From contig JADKFS010000001.1 of assembly GCA_016717335.1 (NCBI GenBank), forward strand, positions 2,976,001 through 3,040,000: a DNA stretch of 64,000 nt, in the 5' to 3' direction. The notes below the pieces were generated by a model that was given only the letters and a program-made list of their open reading frames with translations, ran no database searches and had not been told where the DNA came from. The stretch's first letter is position 1; every line of letters starts with the position of its first letter. Source of the DNA: Candidatus Ribeiella danica. GTDB taxonomy: Bacteria > Chloroflexota > Chloroflexia > Chloroflexales > Roseiflexaceae. Shown here one piece after another: positions 25,269 to 36,061 of the stretch. The translations under genes and the position numbers were made by a program.

Positions 25269-27587
25269 CTAGGCAGGCACCTGCTCCAGGCGCGGCCGGC
25301 CCCAGAAGCGGTGATGCGCGATGGCGTCGAGGAAGCGCTTGATTACGTCCTGCAGGTCGCCGCTCTGCCCGACGATAATGCCAATCTTGGCGAGGTCGCC
25401 GGCGCTCGGCCCATTGGCCTGCAGCACTCGCCCGACCTCCGACAAGTTTTGGACGCCGACTGTCGGGGTGCTCGTGATCGCCGGCGTGGGCGTGGCGCTC
25501 TCCGGTGCGGCCCCGCTGCCCGCTTGGAGCAGCATCCCGATCTCCGAGGCCGTCAAGAGCTCGATCCCTTCGGCGACCGCGGCGATCGGCTTGGCGTGCT
25601 TGTAGGCTTCGTCGATGAAGACGTGGGCATCGCCCTTCTGGATCAGCGACATCACGCTCTGCGCGCCGCCCGGCACGAAGACGGCGTCGTACAGCACCAT
25701 GTCGGTGTTGGCAAAGGTCTTCGTCGCCACAATCGCCCCGCTGCTGCCGCCGCCGTTCGCGCCGTCGTTGTTGTCGACAAGCGGGCCAAGGTGCGGCCCG
25801 ACCACGTCGGCCGCCGAGCCCGCGTCCTTGAGCGCCTTCATCAGCGCGTTGACCTGGCTGGCCGCGACGCCCGCGGCGGCCAGGATCGCGACCTTGCGCC
25901 CCTCCGGCAGCCTCGGCTGCCCTTCCTCCATGCTCAACGCTTTCGCCTTCTGCAGCCCGCCGGACGCGCTGGTCGGCGAGGTTGCGTTCGCCAGCACCGC
26001 CGTCTCCGCGTTCGAGTCGGCCGTGCCGTTCGGCGGCGCGGTCGGCTGGTCGGTCTTGACCGGCTCGCCCAGCGCGAGCGCGACCTGTGCGGCCAGCACC
26101 TCGTTGATCTGCTGCAGCTGGTCGAGCATCGCCTGCCGCACCTCGCGCGTATCGCACTTGCTCAGCTCGAATTGCAGCGCCTTGGTGATATGCTCCTTCT
26201 CGATCGGCTTCATGCTGTTCCAGAACAGCCGCGCCTGCCCGTAGTGGTCGTTGAAGGTCTCGCTGCGCACGCGCACCTTCGGGCCGGAGACCTGCTCGGG
26301 GTAGCTGGCGAAGCCGCCCTTCGACGGCGGCACCTGGTTGGGGATGTTGCCGCCCAGCCGGTTCGGCTCGTAGGAGACTCGCCCGCGGTTGATTGTGTAG
26401 CGCATGTGGCCGTCGCGCTGGTTGTTCGACACGCGGGCGAGCGGGCGGTTGATCGGCAGCTCCGGCCAGTTCGGGCTGCCCAGCCGCTTGAGCTGCGTGT
26501 CCATATACGAGAAGTTGCGCCCCTGCAGCAGCGGGTCGTCGGTGAAGTCGATGCCTTGCACCACGTTGCTGGTGCAGAACGCGACCTGCTCGACCTCGGC
26601 GAAGAAGTTGTCGGGGATGCGGTCGAGCGTCATCTTGCCGACACGCTGGACCGGGATGAGATCCTCCGGTATGATCTTGGTCGCGTCGAGGATGTCGAAG
26701 TCGAACTTGTCCTCGTCGCCCTCGGCCAGGATCTGCATGCCCAGCTCCCACTCCGGGAACTTGCCCATGCCGATCGCCTCGTACAGGTCGCGGCGGTGGA
26801 AGTCGGGGTCCTTGCCGGCGATCTTCTGCGCCTCGTCCCAGACGAGCGAGTGTACGCCAAGCTTTGGCTTCCAGTGAAACTTGACGAAGTGGGACTTGCC
26901 CTGCGCGTTGACCAGGCGGAACGTGTGCACGCCGAAGCCTTCCATCATCCGGTAGCTGCGCGGGATCGCGCGGTCGGACATGACCCACATGATCATGTGC
27001 ATCGACTCGGGCGTCAGCGAGATGAAGTCCCAGAAGGTGTCGTGGGCGGTCTGGGCCTGTGGGATCTCGGTGTTCGGCTCGGGCTTGGCCGCGTGGATCA
27101 GGTCGGGGAACTTGATCGCATCCTGGATGAAGAACACCGGGATGTTGTTGCCGACGAGATCCCAGTTGCCCTCCTCGGTGTAGAACTTAACGGCGAAGCC
27201 GCGCACGTCGCGCGCCGTGTCGGCCGATCCGCGGAAGCCCACCACCGTCGAGAAGCGCACGAACACCGGGGTCTTCGTCGAGGTGTCGGTTAGCACTTTC
27301 GCCGAGCTGTACCGTTCCAGCGAATTGTAGAGCTGGAAGTAGCCGTGGGCGCCGGTGCCGCGCGCGTGGACCACTCGCTCGGGGATGCGCTCGTGGTCGA
27401 AGTGCATGATCTTCTCGCGGAAGTGAAAATCTTCCATGAGCGTGGGCCCGCGCGGCCCGGCCCGCAGCGAGTTCTGGTCGTCGCTGATGCGGTGCCCGAT
27501 GTCGTCCGTCAGCTCGGGCGCGGGATCGACCGTCGCCTTCGCCAGGTCCTCGTCCTTGCTGTGCTCGTTGACACGGTCGTCTGCCAT
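25269..27587 (-). CDS. katE: Large-subunit catalase (KatE/HPII type) with C-terminal flavodoxin-like domain
   Basis: 772 aa, typical for clade 2 catalases. Distal His74 in RVVHARGTGAHGYF, Asn147/148 in GNNIPVFFIQDA and the proximal haem tyrosine Y361 in RNFSYMDTQ are present. After about residue 550 a low-complexity linker joins a DJ-1/PfpI-like domain (GRKVAILAAAGVAASQV, DAVFVPGGAQSV); the cysteine nucleophile of PfpI is absent, as in other KatE. Start ATG follows GGAGGAGGAGTTC. It is upstream of the ferritin-like gene on the same strand. Destroys hydrogen peroxide in the cytoplasm. Confidence 0.96.
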   Translation of the reverse strand: MADDRVNEHSKDEDLAKATVDPAPELTDDIGHRISDDQNSLRAGPRGPTLMEDFHFREKIMHFDHERIPERVVHARGTGAHGYFQLYNSLERYSSAKVLTDTSTKTPVFVRFSTVVGFRGSADTARDVRGFAVKFYTEEGNWDLVGNNIPVFFIQDAIKFPDLIHAAKPEPNTEIPQAQTAHDTFWDFISLTPESMHMIMWVMSDRAIPRSYRMMEGFGVHTFRLVNAQGKSHFVKFHWKPKLGVHSLVWDEAQKIAGKDPDFHRRDLYEAIGMGKFPEWELGMQILAEGDEDKFDFDILDATKIIPEDLIPVQRVGKMTLDRIPDNFFAEVEQVAFCTSNVVQGIDFTDDPLLQGRNFSYMDTQLKRLGSPNWPELPINRPLARVSNNQRDGHMRYTINRGRVSYEPNRLGGNIPNQVPPSKGGFASYPEQVSGPKVRVRSETFNDHYGQARLFWNSMKPIEKEHITKALQFELSKCDTREVRQAMLDQLQQINEVLAAQVALALGEPVKTDQPTAPPNGTADSNAETAVLANATSPTSASGGLQKAKALSMEEGQPRLPEGRKVAILAAAGVAASQVNALMKALKDAGSAADVVGPHLGPLVDNNDGANGGGSSGAIVATKTFANTDMVLYDAVFVPGGAQSVMSLIQKGDAHVFIDEAYKHAKPIAAVAEGIELLTASEIGMLLQAGSGAAPESATPTPAITSTPTVGVQNLSEVGRVLQANGPSAGDLAKIGIIVGQSGDLQDVIKRFLDAIAHHRFWGRPRLEQVPA

Positions 27588-27994
27588 GAACTCCTCCTCC
27601 GATGACTGTTTCACGGTCGCCGTACCGGGCGGCGGTTGCGTCGCCCTGCCAGAAGAACCACCGCTGTGGGGGCTCATTACCGGCCGCACTACATCACGGA
27701 GTATGCCCTGGCGAGCACAGCTTCACAGGAGACCAGTTTTTCTTTTGGGGGAAGGAGCACGTGGGGCCGCGCGAAGCTGCGTGACCTATTGCGGCAAAGT
27801 CACGGCTGGCGCGGCTGGCGGGCCGTGTCTTCAGGCACGTACGTTGCTTGGCGGCCGGCCGGCCCGCCGCGCCGGATAGCTCGCCACACCGAAGTTGGCG
27901 GGTAAGGGATTTCGCCTTGCCACTGTACGGGCGCGATCGATCGCGCCCGTACGCCTTTGGGGCAATGAACTGTCAAGCTCGATTGAACCATGCC
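27588..27994. other. Spacer of 407 bases with a repeat, no gene
   Basis: Between katE and cruF, both on the minus strand. The right end is the second copy of the 83-bp repeat; the rest is unmarked and has no coding frame with family features. No clear katE promoter was found. Confidence 0.6.
27905..27987 (-). repeat. 83-bp dispersed palindromic repeat, copy 2
   Basis: Inverse of the unit at 3503-3585, with the central GGGCGCGATCGATCGCGCCC palindrome perfect here and TTGGGGCAATGAACTGTC on the right. It ends seven bases before the cruF stop. Confidence 0.8.
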
Positions 27995-28870
27995 TTAGGC
28001 GCCGGTCTCCTGCTCGTCGGCGTGGATGTGCGGCCGGGCGCGCCAGATCGGCTGGGCGCGCATGTGCGGCATCGCGGCCAGCGCGAGCGCCAGCAGCACC
28101 GCGACGCCGACCAGCCCGGCCACCGTGTAGCCGCGCGCCAGGTTGACCACCGCGAACATCAGCGTGCTGAGCACGTAGAGGCAGGCCGGCATGTGCGCGC
28201 CGAGCAGCGTCTCGAGCGCAGGTCGGCTGCTGGCCGCGGCACGTCGCCGGATGTCGCGCGCGCCCCGCGCGGGATCGTCAAGCACCCGGGCGACCACCAG
28301 CGCCATGCCCAGCCCGACCAGCCACCACGCCACGAAGTTTGCCGCCGGCACGCCATAGTATGCCCCACTGCTGAGCCAGACCCAGTAGGAGTTGATCCGC
28401 GTCGCGACTGTCTCGATCTGCAGATCGAGCAGCAGCACCAGCGTCGCCACCGCCACCAGCGTTTGAACGTTTGAGCGCTTGAACGCTTGAACGTTGGCCG
28501 TCGCGATCTGCCACGCGCCGATCGCGACCATCAGCCACGCGCAGGCGATCGCCAGCGGGACCACGCCAAAGAACTGCGGCTGCAGAATCTCGGTGTAGCT
28601 GTAGCGCCCGAACGGAAAGCCGGTCGTGACGCCGACGTGCTCGACGCCCCAGGCCAGCAGGAAGACCAGCAGCGCCGCCAGCGCCCCGCGGCGCCCGTAG
28701 TTGCCGAGCAGCCAGCCCAGCACGATCGCGCCCTGCCCGATCAGCAGCGCGCCGCCCATCCAGCCGCCCCACGCCGGCACGCGGTCGAGCGCGACGACGA
28801 TCGTGACGCCGGGGAAGAGCGCCAGGTAGATTGCGAACAGCACCAGCGATAGCATTCGAAACAAACGCAT
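27995..28870 (-). CDS. cruF: CruF-like carotenoid 1,2-hydratase (DUF422 family membrane protein)
   Basis: 291 aa, about seven membrane segments. Family stretches: AWGVEHVGVTTGFPFGRYSYT, LQPQFFGVVPLAIACAWL and YYGVPAANFVAWWLVG. CruF hydrates the end of gamma-carotene in green bacteria and cyanobacteria. Between two helices (about residue 124-140) the peptide ANVQAFKRSNVQTL is encoded by a short-word array (28457-28497), apparently an insertion. A carotenoid desaturase-like gene is 24 kb away; no others near. Start uncertain by five codons (ATG at 28870 or 28855); weak ribosome site. Confidence 0.82.
   Translation of the reverse strand: MRLFRMLSLVLFAIYLALFPGVTIVVALDRVPAWGGWMGGALLIGQGAIVLGWLLGNYGRRGALAALLVFLLAWGVEHVGVTTGFPFGRYSYTEILQPQFFGVVPLAIACAWLMVAIGAWQIATANVQAFKRSNVQTLVAVATLVLLLDLQIETVATRINSYWVWLSSGAYYGVPAANFVAWWLVGLGMALVVARVLDDPARGARDIRRRAAASSRPALETLLGAHMPACLYVLSTLMFAVVNLARGYTVAGLVGVAVLLALALAAMPHMRAQPIWRARPHIHADEQETGA
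28457..28497. repeat. Short-word array inside cruF (CGTTTGA/GCTTGAA words)
   Basis: ACCAGCGTTTGAACGTTTGA then GCGCTTGAACGCTTGAACG; in-frame and translated. Likely an insertion into a loop. Confidence 0.7.
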
Positions 28871-28948
28871 CCGTCACACTCGAATTATTGATCCGCGGAT
28901 GGCGCGGATACGGCGGATAAGACTTCGTTCTTACGAACCTTACACTGT

Positions 28949-28989
28949 GGCGAGGTGAGGAGCGGACGCAGGCCGCTCCTCACCTCGCC
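28949..28989. terminator. Perfect 17-bp hairpin after the hydroxyproline dehydratase gene
   Basis: GGCGAGGTGAGGAGCGG (28949-28965), loop ACGCAGG, exact complement 28973-28989, two bases beyond the stop codon of the minus-strand gene. No T-run. Related in shape to the hairpin at 390-430. Confidence 0.65.
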
Positions 28990-28991
28990 CC

Positions 28992-30008
28992 CTACACCAG
29001 AAAGCCCTGCCCGAGCGCGTCGCGCGGGTCGACGATGAACTCGTGCCGGCCGGTGATGAAGGCCGTGCCGCTCACCTCGGGCACGACCGCCGCGTGCGGG
29101 CCGAGCCGCGTCGTCTCGGTCACGCGCCCGCCGAAGATGCTGTCTTTACCCAGGATGCTCTCGATCACGATCTCCTGGCCCAACGCGATCTCGCCGCGCG
29201 CGTGGTGCAGCGCCAGGCGCGCCGAAACGCCCGTGCCGGTCGGCGAGCGGTCGACCTCGGCGCTCGCGAAGACGCAGATGTTGCGGCTGTGGTGGCGCGG
29301 GTCCTCGGGCGGGCCGGTCAGGATCGTGCCGTACAAGAAGCCCAGGTCCTGCTCGAAGGGGTGGCGGATCGGCAGCGCGGCGTTGACCGCGCGCTTGATC
29401 GCTTCGCCGGCCGCCACCAGCGCCTTGGCCTGCTCGGGCACGACCCGCAGCCCGACGCGCTCGGCCGGCAGGATGGCGTAGAACGCCCCGCCAAAGGCCA
29501 CGTCGGTCACGATCCGCCCGTAGCCAGGCAGGTCGAGCTGCAGGTCGCGCGCGTACAGGAACGACGGCACGTTCAGGAACGACACCCGCTCGACGCGCCC
29601 CTCGGCGTCGAGGTGGGCGGTTGCGCGCACCAGCCCAGCCGGCGTGTCGAGGCCGACCGGCGTCTGCGGGCCACGCACCGGCAGCGCCCCGGTCTCGATC
29701 AGCGCCGTGACGAGCGCGATCACGCCGTGGCCGCACATGGTGCTGTAGCCCTCGTTGTGCAGGAACAGCACCCCCAGGTCGGCCTCGGGCGTGACCGGCG
29801 GCGTGACGACGCAGCCGTACATATCGTAGTGGCCGCGCGGCTCCCACATCAGCGCGCGGCGCACGTGGTCGAGCCGCTCGCGCATGAAGCGCCGGCGCTC
29901 CAGGATCGTCGCCCCCGGCAGGTCGGGCAGGCCGCCAGTGATGATCCGCAGCGGCTCGCCGGCGGCGTGCGTGTCGAGCGTGGTGAACGCCAGCGCGCCG
30001 GTGGCCAC
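28992..30008 (-). CDS. Proline racemase superfamily; trans-3-hydroxy-L-proline dehydratase type
   Basis: 338 aa. The first catalytic position is Cys (STMCGHG); the second is Thr in DRSPTGTGVSA, where racemases and epimerases have Cys. A Cys/Thr pair is the mark of trans-3-hydroxy-L-proline dehydratase, which makes pyrroline-2-carboxylate; racemisation would need both cysteines. Other family segments: FTTLDTHAAGEPLRI, SRNICVFASAEVDRSP. Start is not certain: GTG at 30008 gives family length; an ATG at 30089 with GGAG is possible. Works with hydroxyproline or proline use elsewhere in the genome. Confidence 0.88.
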   Translation of the reverse strand: MATGALAFTTLDTHAAGEPLRIITGGLPDLPGATILERRRFMRERLDHVRRALMWEPRGHYDMYGCVVTPPVTPEADLGVLFLHNEGYSTMCGHGVIALVTALIETGALPVRGPQTPVGLDTPAGLVRATAHLDAEGRVERVSFLNVPSFLYARDLQLDLPGYGRIVTDVAFGGAFYAILPAERVGLRVVPEQAKALVAAGEAIKRAVNAALPIRHPFEQDLGFLYGTILTGPPEDPRHHSRNICVFASAEVDRSPTGTGVSARLALHHARGEIALGQEIVIESILGKDSIFGGRVTETTRLGPHAAVVPEVSGTAFITGRHEFIVDPRDALGQGFLV

Positions 30009-30365
30009 GTCGCGGTTCGCCCAGTTAAGACGCGGATGTTGCCCGGATTGCACGGAGGATAGCCTTTCTGAGTGCAGCGAATCACACATCCGCTCCGCAT
30101 TTGCCCGACGGAGGACGGAGGACGAATGACCGACGCACGCCGTCGTCGGTCTTCCGTCAAATCCGGATCGCACTGCGATAGCCTGTACTTAGGGTTCATA
30201 AAAGAATGACGTGACCCAGCGTCTGTGTCATCCTGAGCGGAGGCCGCAGCCGGAGCGAAGGATCGCTCGCTACTGGACGTTCAAGAGATGCTTCGCCGCG
30301 GCTCAGCATGACACTCCCAGTGAAATGTAAACGTAGCAATGTATCTATCGCCTATCGTCTATCGT
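30009..30365. other. Spacer with a dispersed repeat, no gene
   Basis: Contains the TGTCATCCTGAGCGGAG...CAGCATGACA repeat at 30220-30314 (entry below) and a short-word array at the right end. If the dehydratase starts at 30089 its first codons are within. Confidence 0.6.
30220..30314. repeat. TGTCATCCTGAGCGGAG-type intergenic inverted repeat
   Basis: TGTCATCCTGAGCGGAGGCC...GCGAAGGATC on the left and GATGCTTCGCCGCGGCTCAG then CATGACA on the right. This type of bacterial intergenic inverted repeat occurs in many unrelated genomes, so it is not specific to this window. Confidence 0.7.
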
Positions 30366-32000
<1,635 letters not shown>

Positions 32001-32045
32001 GGCGGCCCTTATGACAACATCGTTACTTGCTTTTGCTGCCCGTTC

Positions 32046-32057
32046 TATGGTACCATA
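32046..32057. promoter_or_regulatory. 12-bp perfect palindrome between divergent hyuB and response-regulator genes
   Basis: TATGGTACCATA, midway between divergent starts (hyuB at 32000, regulator at 32108), next to AT-rich -10-like boxes on both strands (CATAAT and TATTAT). A possible operator; not proved. Confidence 0.45.
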
Positions 32058-32107
32058 ATAGTCCACCCTCAAAAACGGCAAGCGACCAAGCAGGTGGGAG
32101 CACGACA

Positions 32108-32530
32108 ATGACGACGAAACCGCTGCGCATTCTCCTGGTCGAAGACGATGGCAGCATCGCGCGCGTGATCGCAATCGCGATGCAGGACATTGGCGTGCCC
32201 TACCAGCTCGACCAGGCCTTCTCCGGCGAGGAGGGGCTGGAGCTGTGGAACAGCAAGCCCTACGACCTGGTGCTGGCCGACTACAACCTGCGCGGCCTGA
32301 CCGGCGTCCACATGATCTCGGCGATCAAGCAGCAGGGCGTCGAGGTGCCGACGGTGCTGTTTACCGCCTACGACGACTCGAAGGTGCGCCGCGAGGCCAA
32401 GGCGGCCGGCGTGACGCGCTTCATCGCCAAGCCGTTCGTGATCGAGGAGTTCGTCCGGATCGCCCGCAGCCTGCTGCCGGTCAAGGCGAGCGAGATCGGC
32501 GCCGCGGTGCCTGACAAGGTGACCGGGTGA
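32108..32530 (+). CDS. Single-domain response regulator (CheY-like)
   Basis: 140 aa. Receiver domain with the acidic pair in ILLVEDD, the phosphorylated aspartate in YDLVLADYNLRG, the threonine in VLFTAYDD and the lysine in FIAKPF. No output domain: it must act by protein contact. No histidine kinase is adjacent. The C-terminal end DKVTG-TGA is read into a short-word array. Start ATG after GGGAGCACGACA. Confidence 0.93.
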   Translation: MTTKPLRILLVEDDGSIARVIAIAMQDIGVPYQLDQAFSGEEGLELWNSKPYDLVLADYNLRGLTGVHMISAIKQQGVEVPTVLFTAYDDSKVRREAKAAGVTRFIAKPFVIEEFVRIARSLLPVKASEIGAAVPDKVTG

Positions 32531-32535
32531 CCGTG

Positions 32536-32730
32536 GGGCTTGGGGTGCAAGGTGACAAGGTGACAAGGTGACAAGGTGACAAGGTGAGGCGCGACCTTTG
32601 GTCCTTGGTCCTTGGTCTATCGTCCATCGTCCATCGTCCATCGTCCATCGTCTTCCGTCGGGGCTTAGCCCTTGGTCTATCGTCCATCGTCCATCGTCCA
32701 TCGTCCATCGTCCATCGTCTTCACGTCTCC
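32536..32730. repeat. Large short-word array (TGACAAGG and CCATCGT words)
   Basis: AGGTGACAAGGTGACAAGG (four or five 8-base units), then TTGGTCCTTGGTCCTTGG, then CCATCGTCCATCGTCCATCG runs in two blocks (five and six units) separated by TTCCGTCGGGGCTTAGCCC. The largest array in the window. Confidence 0.85.
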
Positions 32731-32736
32731 CTCCGC

Positions 32737-32766
32737 TTGCCCTCCCTCATCGCGCGGTGCTATAAT
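32737..32766 (+). promoter_or_regulatory. Promoter for hsp20-lon
   Basis: TTGCCC (32737-32742), 18-base spacer, TGC-TATAAT with TATAAT at 32761-32766, 42 bases before the hsp20 ATG. Extended -10 type. A heat-shock box (CIRCE-like) was not seen. Confidence 0.65.
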
Positions 32767-32807
32767 CCCTCCTCAGAGAATCGTGCCACAGACTGAGGAG
32801 AGATGCG

Positions 32808-33242
32808 ATGCAGCGCGTGATCTACTTGCGCCGGCCGCTGCACAGGCGCGACCAGCGCGGCTTGCAGCAGCAGCTCGAGCGCGCGTTCCAGAGCCAGTGG
32901 GGCCAGCCCAACTCGCTGATTGTGATCGCCCACAAGGAGATCTGGCGCCCGCCGACCGACGTCTACGAGACCGACGCCGCGTTTGTCGTGCGGGTCGAGC
33001 TGGCCGGCATGCGCGATGCCGAGATCTCGATCACGCTCGACGACCACAGCCTGCGGATCGAGGGCCAGCGCCCCGAGCGCCAGGGCGAGCGGCCGCTCTG
33101 CTACCACCAGATGGGCATCAGCTACGGCGCCTTCACGGTTGAGGTCTTCCTACACCGCCCCTTCGACCACGAGAAGGTCGCCGCGCGCTACGACGACGGC
33201 TTCCTCTACGTCGAGCTGCCCAAGCCTGATCTTGGATTGTAG
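32808..33242 (+). CDS. Small heat-shock protein (Hsp20/alpha-crystallin)
   Basis: 144 aa. ACD domain: WRPPTDVYETDAAFVVRVEL, AGMRDAEISITLDDHSLRIEG, GAFTVEVFLHRPFDHEKVAA, YDDGFLYVELPK. The C-terminal IXI motif is lost: the gene runs LPKPDLGL-TAG into a short-word array. ATP-independent holdase for unfolding proteins; it is followed by lon at 72 bases, making a proteostasis pair. Confidence 0.92.
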   Translation: MQRVIYLRRPLHRRDQRGLQQQLERAFQSQWGQPNSLIVIAHKEIWRPPTDVYETDAAFVVRVELAGMRDAEISITLDDHSLRIEGQRPERQGERPLCYHQMGISYGAFTVEVFLHRPFDHEKVAARYDDGFLYVELPKPDLGL

Positions 33243-33303
33243 ATTGCTGATTGTAGAATCGGAAGCGACACGCAATCTGCAATCTACAATCTACCATCTG
33301 CAA
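33231..33303. repeat. Short-word inverted repeat array (GATTGTA/CAATCTA words)
   Basis: GATTGTAGATTGCTGATTGT on the left and CAATCTGCAATCTACAATCT on the right, between hsp20 and lon, with the hsp20 stop codon in the first word. Confidence 0.8.
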
Positions 33304-33314
33304 CGGAGAAGAGC

Positions 33315-35891
<2,577 letters not shown>

Positions 35892-35899
35892 GAGATACC

Positions 35900-36037
35900 C
35901 CTCCCGCGTACCTCGCCCCTGCTGGGGCCGGAGGCTAGATTCCACACATCAGGGTGCCGCTGCTATGCAGCGGCACCCTGATGCTAGAAAGATACCCCCT
36001 CTCCCGCGCACGGGAGAGGGGGCAGGGGGTGAGGGCA
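35900..36037. repeat. Cloverleaf hairpin element D
   Basis: After lon. A degenerate short stem (CGCCCCTGCTGGGGCCG), the central perfect 17-bp stem 35947-35963 with 35967-35983 (starting CATCAGGGTGCCGCTGC) on a TAT loop, and the stem 35995-36006 with 36011-36022 (CCCCCTCTCCCG) followed by GGCAGGGGGTGAGGG. May end the hsp20-lon transcript. Confidence 0.85.
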
Positions 36038-36061
36038 GGCTACTGACTATTGGCGACCGCG

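Noticed and set aside
25500..25900. Catalytic PfpI protease function for the catalase C-terminal domain
   Set aside because: The nucleophilic cysteine is absent, as in other large catalases, so it is structural.
25311..27293. A 660-residue open frame opposite katE
   Set aside because: Catalase motifs are perfect on the minus strand; the plus-strand reading has no family resemblance and results from codon bias.
32600..32730. CRISPR-like appearance of the CCATCGT runs
   Set aside because: Units are only 7 bases with no unique spacers between equal repeats, and no cas genes are near.
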